Assembly (NCBI RefSeq): GCF_000187245.1
Contig: NC_027864.1
Coordinates: 1,178,001-1,242,000, forward strand
Reading direction: 5' to 3'
Source of the DNA: Ogataea parapolymorpha DL-1
Taxonomy: Eukaryota; Ascomycota; Pichiomycetes; Pichiales; Pichiaceae
DNA: 64,000 bases
Every line of letters begins with the position of its first letter. Position 1 is the stretch's first letter. The notes beneath the pieces were generated by a model. It ran no database searches, had not been told where the DNA came from, and saw only the letters and a list, made by a program, of their open reading frames with translations. This document shows, one piece after another, positions 18,382 through 27,220 of this stretch. The translations under genes were made by a program, and so were the position numbers.

Positions 18382-19353
18382 ATGAGACTCTTGTTCTGGC
18401 TCGCCATATTTAGCGCGACGGTGTTTGCCGCGTGGTCGGCCGAGGACCTTGAAATATTCAAATTGCAGCACGAGCTCGTCAAGGATACCAAGAAAGAAAC
18501 CAACTTCTACGAGTATCTCGGTCTTTCGAACGGGCCCAAAGCGTCCTACGACGAGATCAACAAGGCCTACAAAAAGATGAGTCGCAAACTGCATCCTGAC
18601 AAGGTTCGCCGGAAGGAGGGAATGTCGCAGAAGGCGTTTGAGCGCAGGAAAAAGGCAGCCGAACAGCGATTCCAACGTCTCTCTCTTATCGGCACCATTC
18701 TCAGAGGAGAACGCAAGGAACGCTACGATTACTACCTGAAACACGGCTTTCCGGCGTACACCGGCACCGGATTTGCGCTTAGCAAATTCAGGCCCGGACC
18801 TGTGCTGGCATTGGTCGTGGTAGTCGTTCTTTTCTCGGCCGTTCACTACATCATGCTCAAGCTGAACACGCAACAGAAACGCAAAAGGGTCGAGAGTTTG
18901 ATCAACGATCTGAAGGCTAAAGCATTTGGGCCATCAATGTTGCCGGGGACAAACTTTAGCGACCAACGAGTTGCCCATATGGACAAGCTATTTGTGGTCA
19001 AATTTGACGGTTCTGTGTGGCTGGTGGACAAAGAGCTGAAGGAAGGTGAGGACTACATCGTCGACGAAGACGGCCGTCAGATATTCAGGGTGGAAGCAGA
19101 ACCGAAAAATAGGAAACAAAGACGAGCAAAGAAGGATAAAGACGAGGTGCTGCTACCTGTCACCCCGGACGACGTAGAAGAGGTCACGTGGCGAGACACA
19201 TTGGTTGTCAGGTTTGTGTTATGGGCGATCTCCAAGCTTGAAAAGAAGCCCAAAACGCATGACAAAGCTGACAAAGGCACAATCCGGCGTCTTCCTAATG
19301 GCAAAGTCAAGAAAGTGAGACCTACTGGCGAAAATGGTGAAAAAAATAAATAA
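18382..19353 (+). CDS. ERJ5: ER-membrane J-domain protein
   Basis: 323 aa from the ATG at 18382. Signal peptide MRLLFWLAIFSATVFA, J domain about 41-120 with the HPD triad at 71-73 (KLHPDKV), one membrane span near 138-160 (LALVVVVVLFSAVHYIML) and a charged cytosolic C-terminus. This is the layout of fungal Erj5, a type I ER membrane co-chaperone that places its J domain in the lumen to stimulate Kar2/BiP. It converges on the SAPS gene with 46 bp between stops. Confidence 0.85.
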   Translation: MRLLFWLAIFSATVFAAWSAEDLEIFKLQHELVKDTKKETNFYEYLGLSNGPKASYDEINKAYKKMSRKLHPDKVRRKEGMSQKAFERRKKAAEQRFQRLSLIGTILRGERKERYDYYLKHGFPAYTGTGFALSKFRPGPVLALVVVVVLFSAVHYIMLKLNTQQKRKRVESLINDLKAKAFGPSMLPGTNFSDQRVAHMDKLFVVKFDGSVWLVDKELKEGEDYIVDEDGRQIFRVEAEPKNRKQRRAKKDKDEVLLPVTPDDVEEVTWRDTLVVRFVLWAISKLEKKPKTHDKADKGTIRRLPNGKVKKVRPTGENGEKNK

Positions 19354-19399
19354 TTTGGCCTACATGCCCGTTCATCTCATCATCATCATAATGTACATA

Positions 19400-22108
19400 T
19401 TATTTTCTTCTGCCCCTATCACCTTCTTCCTCTGTCATTGGTCGTAAGTCGCCGCCGTCGACATCCTGTTCCTCACCCTCAATGACTTCGAGTTCGTTGC
19501 GGAACTCTTCGCTGTCGCCGTTGTCGAGCAATATCACGCTCCGGTCGCTCATCATCGGAGTAGAAGAGACATCCTCTTCGTCCTCGCCCATGACGCTGTC
19601 GCTGAGCTCAGCAGGATTCCCCAGCACTTTGTTATACATCGCGTTGATCTCCTTGAGCCGCGTATTGATGAACTCGATCCAGCCATTGAACTGCGTGCTC
19701 TCGAAGAGCTTGTCAAACAGTGAGTTGAATATATAAAACGACGACTTCAAATAGTACGGGTTGGTGACGTCGTTGTCGTCCTTGAGCACGTCGAATGTCT
19801 GGTCTTCTCTCGTCATGCCAAAGTTTTCGACATAGTTCTGGAATTTGTGTATTTCCTCGGCTATCAGAGTCAGATGGCCCATGTAGCCAAGCTTGAAGTT
19901 GTGCTTGCTCTCGTACTCCTCAGAGTAGTTGAAACAGTAGAGAATATAGTTGGGAAGATTGAAGAAACCGGGATACTCCTCGTCGCACTCGTACTCGTTA
20001 AGGTCGAAGGCCTCGTAGTCGCCAAACAGCGACCAGATCAGCACTTTATTCAGGCTCAAGTTATCGTCGTATCTGGTTTCCTCTTGATTGGATGCCCGGT
20101 CCTCATCCCAGTTGGCGAGTCGTCCGTTGAAAATCTGCTGCACCAGATCGAACACCACGTTGTGCATGAAGTTGTTCCACGGGAATTTATGGAGCTTGAG
20201 AATAATCAGTGGAATACAGCTCGTTTGCAGAAGCCGCAGCTTGAAAAAGTTTCCAATCGACATGTCCAATGGCAGCTTGACAAATTCTTCGCCTGATGGG
20301 CTCGATACCGTCGCCGAGGAATCCTCGAGCGATATTTTTTCCATCGGCTTGGTGATGTCGTGGTTGATCGCGTCGTTTAGCGCATCCATGACCAGCGACT
20401 CCGTCTTCTTCACGTCTCTCCATAGGTCACGTTTGTACATCAGATAGTCCAGTTTCGACGACTTGTTCATAAGGATCATGTTGGAACAATGCAAGAGTTC
20501 GGCCACAAGCTCCATGACTTTAAATCGCTCGTACCCTAGAGGCTCTATTTTCTCGCCTAGAGAGCTCTGCAACTCATGCACTGTATTCAGTTTGTAGTAT
20601 TTTTCGGTGAGATAGTTGTCCTTGATTTCGTCCAAATGGATGGAAAACAGCTTCAACATGACTCCCAAATAAATAGGATCTCTCGAGTTTGGCAAGTTCC
20701 TGGTCATTCTCTCTGTACCCTCGTCCTCCTCTTCCTCGTCAAAAACAACAGCCTCCACAGACTGCATCCAGTCGAACTCGTCGTAATCAGAGTTATTCTT
20801 GCGGATCACCTCAATCACCACGGATACAACCGTCACCAGCCCATAATGCCCATAATTGATCAAGACGTCGAGCATTTCCAGAACGCATTTTCGTGAGACC
20901 AGCTGTCTGGTAAGGTCGTTTGGGCCGATATTCGGATTGTTGGCTCGCGCAGCAGACGCTTGCTCTGGGTCCAAGGGCTCGCCGAACTCGTTCAGCTGCT
21001 GTTGCGTAGAGTCCTCCCAGAACCCAACGTTTGAGCTAATCCCAACAATTCCATTGAGCAGATTGCAGAGGTTATCCTGGACATGGTGCTCCAAATAATA
21101 TATTTTCACGAGTTTCAGCAGATTGAGGATTAAATTCTGGTCCATCAATATGTCAATCAGCCCGTTGGGATTGTACGGTTTGTCGGTGGATATCAACCTA
21201 ACTAGGAGGTCGCAGATTGTCGGCGATTGCGGCACAAACTTCAAAAACTGGTCTGTGATCAAGGCCGATTTTTGCTGGAACCGAATAAAATTCATCAGTT
21301 CGTTCATGTTGGCTGTAGCAAGACTGTCTATGAGTTTGAGAAAATTGTTGAACAGCGTCACGTTATGGGTTTGCTTAAATGGCTGGTCCTCCAGGCTGGT
21401 GCCCTCGCCGGTCGGCTCCTGCTCCGTCTCGCTGTCGTCATCGCTATGGACTGCTTTGCAAGGATGGAAAAACTCCTCCACGTCGCGGTCGAAAAAACCG
21501 GACCACAGTTTCTCTAGCAAACTGGAGTCGCCAAACAGGATTGGCGCTATATTGCTACTGAGAAGCAATGTGACCTCGCTCGCGGTCACAGAACGCTGCA
21601 ACGCCCGCTCATACTTGTCCAGTTCCTTGGGTTGCTCTTCGCTCTCGACATCGACGTTGTTCTCGCCTTCGAATATGCTGTGGCCGGGATCACACACCGA
21701 TCTGTCCCGCGAGAGACTAATTGACACGAGAATGTACTCGATTAACGTCTCCAGCACTTCCGGCTGCGTCACGTAGCTGATCAGTTTCTGGTTTTTGGCA
21801 AGGTTAATTTCATCTAGAAGATTTGGCTGATCTATGAGTTTGTTGAACAGAGACACGTTGAAGTGCGGGCGTTCAATTGGCTGGTTGCTGGACTCAAGCA
21901 TGGACTGCTGGAGATGGTCGTTTTCCTGGATGGTCTGCAGTAATCGTGATGCAGTCAGGTTGGATGGAGGAGAAGCTGGTGGGTCCACAGATTGAAGATC
22001 TAGTGGTTTGGAAGTGAGGTGCTGTTGATCCAAGTCTATCTCGGCCAGAATCTTGTTTATAGTGGCATTAGAGAACGAGGAGTTGAAAAAGGGCCAAATC
22101 CCGCTCAT
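19400..22108 (-). CDS. SAP155: SAPS-family Sit4/PP6 regulatory subunit
   Basis: 902 aa from the ATG at 22108 (MSGIWPFFNSSFSNATINKIL). The opening WPF..S.S...INKIL matches Sap155/Sap4-type N-termini more than Sap185/190. The body contains the SAPS core (RPHFNVSLFNKLIDQPNLLDEIN, LVRLISTDKP, DVLINYGHYG) and an acidic C-terminal tail. SAPS proteins bind the PP2A-like phosphatase Sit4 and direct it in G1 progression and TOR signalling. I cannot assign it to one paralogue with certainty; a yeast that did not undergo whole-genome duplication may have fewer SAPs. Confidence 0.85.
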   Translation of the reverse strand: MSGIWPFFNSSFSNATINKILAEIDLDQQHLTSKPLDLQSVDPPASPPSNLTASRLLQTIQENDHLQQSMLESSNQPIERPHFNVSLFNKLIDQPNLLDEINLAKNQKLISYVTQPEVLETLIEYILVSISLSRDRSVCDPGHSIFEGENNVDVESEEQPKELDKYERALQRSVTASEVTLLLSSNIAPILFGDSSLLEKLWSGFFDRDVEEFFHPCKAVHSDDDSETEQEPTGEGTSLEDQPFKQTHNVTLFNNFLKLIDSLATANMNELMNFIRFQQKSALITDQFLKFVPQSPTICDLLVRLISTDKPYNPNGLIDILMDQNLILNLLKLVKIYYLEHHVQDNLCNLLNGIVGISSNVGFWEDSTQQQLNEFGEPLDPEQASAARANNPNIGPNDLTRQLVSRKCVLEMLDVLINYGHYGLVTVVSVVIEVIRKNNSDYDEFDWMQSVEAVVFDEEEEDEGTERMTRNLPNSRDPIYLGVMLKLFSIHLDEIKDNYLTEKYYKLNTVHELQSSLGEKIEPLGYERFKVMELVAELLHCSNMILMNKSSKLDYLMYKRDLWRDVKKTESLVMDALNDAINHDITKPMEKISLEDSSATVSSPSGEEFVKLPLDMSIGNFFKLRLLQTSCIPLIILKLHKFPWNNFMHNVVFDLVQQIFNGRLANWDEDRASNQEETRYDDNLSLNKVLIWSLFGDYEAFDLNEYECDEEYPGFFNLPNYILYCFNYSEEYESKHNFKLGYMGHLTLIAEEIHKFQNYVENFGMTREDQTFDVLKDDNDVTNPYYLKSSFYIFNSLFDKLFESTQFNGWIEFINTRLKEINAMYNKVLGNPAELSDSVMGEDEEDVSSTPMMSDRSVILLDNGDSEEFRNELEVIEGEEQDVDGGDLRPMTEEEGDRGRRK

Positions 22109-22445
22109 CACGAGCTAATTATATGTGTGATGTATAAAAGCTCCGAGAGAGCAAAAGTGGCTATGGCGATGTAGCGGAAAACCAGCGTGTAAATGAGATG
22201 GCAATAAGTAGAGGGCAACAATGGGACAGGGGCTGTTGCAAGATTCTCAGGGGGGCCAGTAATGACAAATTGCCTTGATGTAATTGCCCAGTGGTTGCGA
22301 TGCCAATTATTAAATCGGGAACTTGTGTGGTGCAGGGGTGGCAGTGTTTGGAAAATGGCCACCAAAGATTACCCGGCCACTCACAACTGAAATGTTTTTT
22401 TCCAAGTTTTTTCAGTCTGAAAAATTTATTATCCACTAATTAACC
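22109..22445. promoter_or_regulatory. Divergent SAPS / RPL5 intergenic region
   Basis: 337 bp with no coding frame I trust. It holds GC-rich patches (GGGGGCC near 22250, GCAGGGGTGGC near 22332) about 110 bp upstream of RPL5, which could be ribosomal-protein activator sites, and T-rich tracts close to the RPL5 start. Nothing more specific is recognisable. Confidence 0.35.
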
Positions 22446-23342
22446 ATGGCTTTCACTAAGGCACTCAAGACCTCTGCTTACCACTCCCGTTACCAGACTC
22501 CTTTCAGAAGAAGAGCTGAGGGAAAGACCGACTACTATGCCAGAAAGAGACTCGTCACCCAACACAAGGCCAAGTACAACTCTCCAAAGTACAGATTGGT
22601 CGTCAGATTCACCAACAAGGACATCATCTGCCAAATCGTCTCCTCCACCTTGACCGGTGACGTTGTCTTGACCGCTGCTTACTCCCACGAGCTCCCAAGA
22701 TACGGTATCACCCACGGTCTGACCAACTGGGCTGCTGCCTACGCTACTGGTTTGCTCGTTGCCAGAAGAGCCCTGCAAAAGCTCGGCCTGGACGAGACCT
22801 ACCAGGGTGTCGAGGAAGTTGAGGGTGAGTACGAGCTCACTGAGGCTGTTGAGGACGGTCCAAGACCATTCAAGGTCTTCTTGGACGTTGGTTTGCAAAG
22901 AACCACCACCGGTGCCAGAGTTTTCGGAGCTCTGAAGGGTGCTTCTGACGGTGGACTGTACATTCCACACTCTCCATCCAGATTCCCAGGTTGGGATATC
23001 GAGTCTGAGGAGCTTGACGCCGAGGTCCTGAGAAAGTACATTTTCGGTGGTCACGTTGCTGAGTACATGGAGGAGCTGATGGACGACGATGAAGAGAAGT
23101 ACAGAACTCTGTTCCAGGGCTACATTGCCGACGACATTGATGCCGATGCCATTGAAGACCTGTACACCGAGGCTCACGAGAAGATCAGAGAGGACCCATC
23201 GTTCAAGCCAACCGAAAAGAAGTTCACCAAGGAGCAATATGCTGCTGAGTCTAAGAAGTACAAGCAGAAGAAGCTCACCAAGGAGGAGAGAAGAGAGAGA
23301 GTTGCTGCCAAGATTGCTGCTTTCAAGGCTGCTCAACAGTAA
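22446..23342 (+). CDS. RPL5: 60S ribosomal protein L5 (uL18)
   Basis: 298 aa. Binds 5S rRNA and enters the pre-60S particle with it. Clear uL18 blocks: YQTPFRRRAEGKTDYYARKR, YNSPKYRLVVRFTNKDI, and GHVAEYMEELMDDDEEKY, with the lysine-rich C-terminus. Codon use is strongly biased, as in highly expressed yeast genes, and this creates a long meaningless antisense frame. No intron is needed. Confidence 0.98.
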   Translation: MAFTKALKTSAYHSRYQTPFRRRAEGKTDYYARKRLVTQHKAKYNSPKYRLVVRFTNKDIICQIVSSTLTGDVVLTAAYSHELPRYGITHGLTNWAAAYATGLLVARRALQKLGLDETYQGVEEVEGEYELTEAVEDGPRPFKVFLDVGLQRTTTGARVFGALKGASDGGLYIPHSPSRFPGWDIESEELDAEVLRKYIFGGHVAEYMEELMDDDEEKYRTLFQGYIADDIDADAIEDLYTEAHEKIREDPSFKPTEKKFTKEQYAAESKKYKQKKLTKEERRERVAAKIAAFKAAQQ

Positions 23343-23613
23343 GTTGTGTAATAAATATATCTTCCTGGATAAACTGGTAAATTTATTCACACCTGCCACC
23401 CGGGGACGAGAACGATTTATGTTCCTGCTTATCTGCAAATTACATCATTGCAATAAGTTTAGCACATTAAATTTGACGACAACAGTGGCAACTGCCGGTC
23501 TTTGACGAATAGGTTTTTGTCCTTTCCGAAACGCTCCTTTGCTCATCCGTTTTTACACAACTAAGGCTTCCATCGGCTAGGTCCGCGTGGACGCAAAGTT
23601 CCTGTTCTTTCCT

Positions 23614-26600
23614 ATGACACAAGAAAACAAGGAAGGATCCATTCGCGATCTGGTTGGCCAGGATCAGTTCGAGAGCCCCGGTGTGTCCAATGGCGATGTC
23701 GACTGGCTGTTTCGCGGCAAGGCGGCAAAGAAGCTCTCCAGGAAAAGCAACAACATCTCCAAAGATGTCCAGAACCAAATACAACAGGCCCAGTTGCAGG
23801 CAGCCCAGCACAACCAGCAGCCTTTGTCGACGGAAAACAGCGACGGTTCTCGTTCGGTGTCGCCGCAGCCGGTACCACAGCTGAAACCGTCGCTGAAGAC
23901 GGCTCCGTCCGGGTCCTGTTCTTTCTCGGACTCCACGGCTAAGCCCTCCGAAGGCCATGTTTCATCCGGGTCTGGTTCGCTGAGCCGTTCGGGCTCGAAT
24001 CGCTCACGGTCCGGTTCGCTATCGAGTTTTGTGCCGCGAGTGCGCTCCATGTCGGACTCGAAGGACAAGTCTCCGGTATCTGCAGGGCCCAAGAAACAGT
24101 CGTTATTTTCTTCTATTTCGTCCAAATTCAAGTCGCAGTCGAGCGACACTGCGTGCGGTGCCGTGCAAGACTCGGGAAAAGAGGCGGGCGAGGAAGATTC
24201 TAAACGTGTTTCGAGCAGAAAACCGAGCGGCTCCTCGTCCAGACGGCCCTCAGTGGTAGAGCCGCAGCGTCCGATCGAATCCGTGGACGCCGCCAAACAG
24301 CATCTCGAAAACATTCATTTTAAGCGTGTGACGTTTTCGCTGCAGGACCTCCCAGACGATCCACAGCAGCAAATTCCTTCAAGAAGGCCAAGACGTGGCA
24401 ACGTTTTGATTCCCGAGGACCTCAGGCTCCCGCCGCCAAAGCTCTCCATAGGCATCACAGATAACCTCAACAACCAGACCAAGGACGAGCCGCCTAAGGT
24501 GGACGAAAACCTAATGAGACAGGCTATGGAAAGACATCAGGCTGCTCTCGTTGAGAGCAGGAAACATGCGCAGGAAGCACACCAAGCTGCTCTAAGAATT
24601 GCAAAAGAGGTTAACTCGTACAAAAAGTATCCTAAGCTAGCCAAAGATAAAGACGACGAAGACGACTGGGAGGCCAGAAAATACGACGAGTTGAGGAAAG
24701 GTCTCGACATTGATACTCCACTGCATCAACACGTCAACTACTTTGGTGAAGAGACAGAAGAGCACACAGATGAACATCCTGAGGAGCATCCTGAGGGTCA
24801 GGAAAGCAAAACCAACGACGAGCTTCCATTGGACCTGCTGTACACTCGTTGCTGCCACTTGCGTGAGATTCTGCCGATCCCAGCTACTTTGAAGCAACTG
24901 AAACAGAAAACAAGGCCGTTACATGTCTTGAAGATGCTCAATCCAAAACCGACGCTTATTGACGTCTTGTCGTTCTCAGATTTCCTAGCCATCGCACCCA
25001 TCATGACGGTTATTTTTGACAACGTGACTTTAGACCACCAAATGGTGAAGATCATCCTCGTCAGTTTGTCCAAGTCAACAACTCTGGAGAAGCTATCATT
25101 TAGAAACGTGGCCTTCGACAAGCAGGGATGGACCTGGGTTTGCAAATTCCTTACTGTGAACAAGTCCATCTCGAAGCTGGATCTGAGTCAACAACGAATC
25201 AAGCCAGAGACTCCAATACAGTTCTACCGGTCAGAAATGGACTGGGACTTGTTTACACAGAGTTTGATCATCAAAGGCGGAATAGAGGAATTGGTGATTA
25301 ACGGTTGCAAGCTGTCAACAGCCCAGTTCAAGAATCTGGTCAACAACGGCTTACGTCTGAAAACTAGACGGTTGGGACTTGCTTCCACCAATTTGGATGT
25401 TGAGAAGGCCGCCATTTTGGCCGAGTGGATTTCCAGTCCTAATAACACCTGTATCGGTATTGACATTGCCGTCAATGATTTAACCTCTCAAGTCTTGGCT
25501 CCGTTTGAAAAAGTGTTTGCAACCAAAATGGACAATGTGAAGCTGTTCTTTTTCTCATTGAACCAAACCAACGTCACTGTTGATGATTGTGCAAAACTAA
25601 TTGAGCTCCTAAGCACCTGCAAAACTTTGCGGTTTTTGGATCTCGGAAATAATCCACAACTGTTCCCAGGCATTTTGCCAACTCTTACTGAGTATCTTCC
25701 AAAATTCCCCGATCTCCGCCGAATTCACTTTGAGTTCTGCAATTTGAGTGAGGCTGCCATCATTCAGCTTTGTCTGACATTCCAAAAGTGTCCAAAGCTA
25801 CTTCATGTCTCTTTGCTCGGCAACGAAAACATTAACCAGAGAACTGCTGCGTCGCTCTACATTTCTGTGAAAAACTCCAACATTTACAATCTTGACATTG
25901 ATTATGATGGTCTCGGCGACGAAGTGTCCTCAAAGATTGCCTTTTATCTCATGAGAAACATGGAGAAGTTTTTGAATAAAGACCTGACCCATAGCAGAGA
26001 GGAGGAAGAGGATCTCATTTTTGATGGCTCTCTCCTGACAAAGACCGCGGAAGCGCTACTGGAATCGAATCAGGCAAAGAATGCTGACGAAAACCAGATC
26101 ATCAGCAACGCTCTGGTTGAAAAGACAGTGAGACTTCGGAGTGAGATCCACAAGACCATGAATCGTCTTTTCGAAGCAAGAGCCAACGGCAAATTGTCGC
26201 TTGAAGGAAAGGAGACGCTACTGCGTTTCTGCCTGCTTGATGATTCGTTGGAGAGTATTATCCATATCTTCTCTGAGCAAGAGCACAAAAGTGAAGATGC
26301 AGACAAAAAAGCTGCTCTGCCAGACGCTCCTGGTGTACTAACTAGACCCGAGCTTATCAAGAAACTGTCGAGCCACCGCGCCAGCCAGAAGTTGCCTATG
26401 CACCGCTCGTCTTCAGATGTGATTGTGGCTGGTCCAATCGTTTCGCCGAATCAGGTTGCATTTGAGCCTGTGAACGGACCAATTTCCGAGGACGCTGCTC
26501 CGCATTCTGTCGTGGTCGATGCCAACTCCCAGCCGATTGACCATTTGACAGGTAAACCAGTTTTAATGAGAAGCGGGTCTCAAACGTCCATTCATGCCAA

Positions 26601-27135
26601 GGAGCTAGAAGAAGAGGAAGGAGAATTCCATAAATGGGGTTTTTTCGTCCAGAAACATGACTCTGATACCTCTCTTCCAATCTCCACTGAAAAAGCACAA
26701 GATAAGCCTCAATTGAAGGTCAGTAATATTCCTTCGGGTACAGAACTACGGCAGGCCGTAATGAAGGCCAAGGGAATCGAAAGCGTTTCAGACCTAATTA
26801 ACAAGATTAACATCGATTCGTCCAAGCTTTCCTCGATTTACGAGCCTTCATCGGACACAGAGCAACAGGGAAACCACATTGATGCCCAAACGGGCTCTGC
26901 TGTGCCCTCAACTGCGGTTTCGCCTCAGACCACAGCAATAACTACCCCTGTTGCTACTGTCAAACCTCGCTCCGAAACTTCTATTTCTGAGCAAGAAGAG
27001 CCACAAAGCCCGGTCTCCGTGAACTCGATGGGCGACTATTTTGTCCAGGACCACGAAGCCGACGAGGTTTACGAAAAGCTACTGGACAACGTCGCGAAAG
27101 TTCGGTCCAACAGATCAACTGCTTCTGAAAAATAA
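23614..27135 (+). CDS. GIP3/HER1-like protein with PP1-docking motif and LRR-like domain
   Basis: 1173 aa from the ATG at 23614 (MTQENKEGSI). Order: a low-complexity Ser/Pro/Lys N-terminus, an RVTF motif at residues 238-241 (RVxF-type PP1 docking), a helical stretch rich in Ala/Lys, then a leucine-rich-repeat-like region about 440-790 (TLEKLSFRNVAF, LEELVINGCKL-type units, LRFLDLGNNPQLFPGIL), and a long disordered tail. This matches the paired S. cerevisiae proteins Gip3 and Her1, which bind Glc7 and associate with ribosomes. Family assignment is from memory of architecture. The final 300 residues are Ser/Thr/Glu-rich. Confidence 0.6.
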   Translation: MTQENKEGSIRDLVGQDQFESPGVSNGDVDWLFRGKAAKKLSRKSNNISKDVQNQIQQAQLQAAQHNQQPLSTENSDGSRSVSPQPVPQLKPSLKTAPSGSCSFSDSTAKPSEGHVSSGSGSLSRSGSNRSRSGSLSSFVPRVRSMSDSKDKSPVSAGPKKQSLFSSISSKFKSQSSDTACGAVQDSGKEAGEEDSKRVSSRKPSGSSSRRPSVVEPQRPIESVDAAKQHLENIHFKRVTFSLQDLPDDPQQQIPSRRPRRGNVLIPEDLRLPPPKLSIGITDNLNNQTKDEPPKVDENLMRQAMERHQAALVESRKHAQEAHQAALRIAKEVNSYKKYPKLAKDKDDEDDWEARKYDELRKGLDIDTPLHQHVNYFGEETEEHTDEHPEEHPEGQESKTNDELPLDLLYTRCCHLREILPIPATLKQLKQKTRPLHVLKMLNPKPTLIDVLSFSDFLAIAPIMTVIFDNVTLDHQMVKIILVSLSKSTTLEKLSFRNVAFDKQGWTWVCKFLTVNKSISKLDLSQQRIKPETPIQFYRSEMDWDLFTQSLIIKGGIEELVINGCKLSTAQFKNLVNNGLRLKTRRLGLASTNLDVEKAAILAEWISSPNNTCIGIDIAVNDLTSQVLAPFEKVFATKMDNVKLFFFSLNQTNVTVDDCAKLIELLSTCKTLRFLDLGNNPQLFPGILPTLTEYLPKFPDLRRIHFEFCNLSEAAIIQLCLTFQKCPKLLHVSLLGNENINQRTAASLYISVKNSNIYNLDIDYDGLGDEVSSKIAFYLMRNMEKFLNKDLTHSREEEEDLIFDGSLLTKTAEALLESNQAKNADENQIISNALVEKTVRLRSEIHKTMNRLFEARANGKLSLEGKETLLRFCLLDDSLESIIHIFSEQEHKSEDADKKAALPDAPGVLTRPELIKKLSSHRASQKLPMHRSSSDVIVAGPIVSPNQVAFEPVNGPISEDAAPHSVVVDANSQPIDHLTGKPVLMRSGSQTSIHAKELEEEEGEFHKWGFFVQKHDSDTSLPISTEKAQDKPQLKVSNIPSGTELRQAVMKAKGIESVSDLINKINIDSSKLSSIYEPSSDTEQQGNHIDAQTGSAVPSTAVSPQTTAITTPVATVKPRSETSISEQEEPQSPVSVNSMGDYFVQDHEADEVYEKLLDNVAKVRSNRSTASEK

Positions 27136-27220
27136 TTATTTTTCTTTACATATTCTAGCCTGCATTAATAAAGTTACATCTCTGCACAGTAAATAAAATA
27201 AATACATAATAAATATACTT

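Noticed and set aside
22440..23438. 332-codon open frame antisense to RPL5
   Set aside because: Same cause: strong codon bias in a highly expressed ribosomal gene; Leu/Ser/Val-rich low-information translation.
26334..26348. TACTAACTAG inside the GIP3/HER1-like gene
   Set aside because: No matching donor upstream; frame continues with protein-like sequence on both sides.
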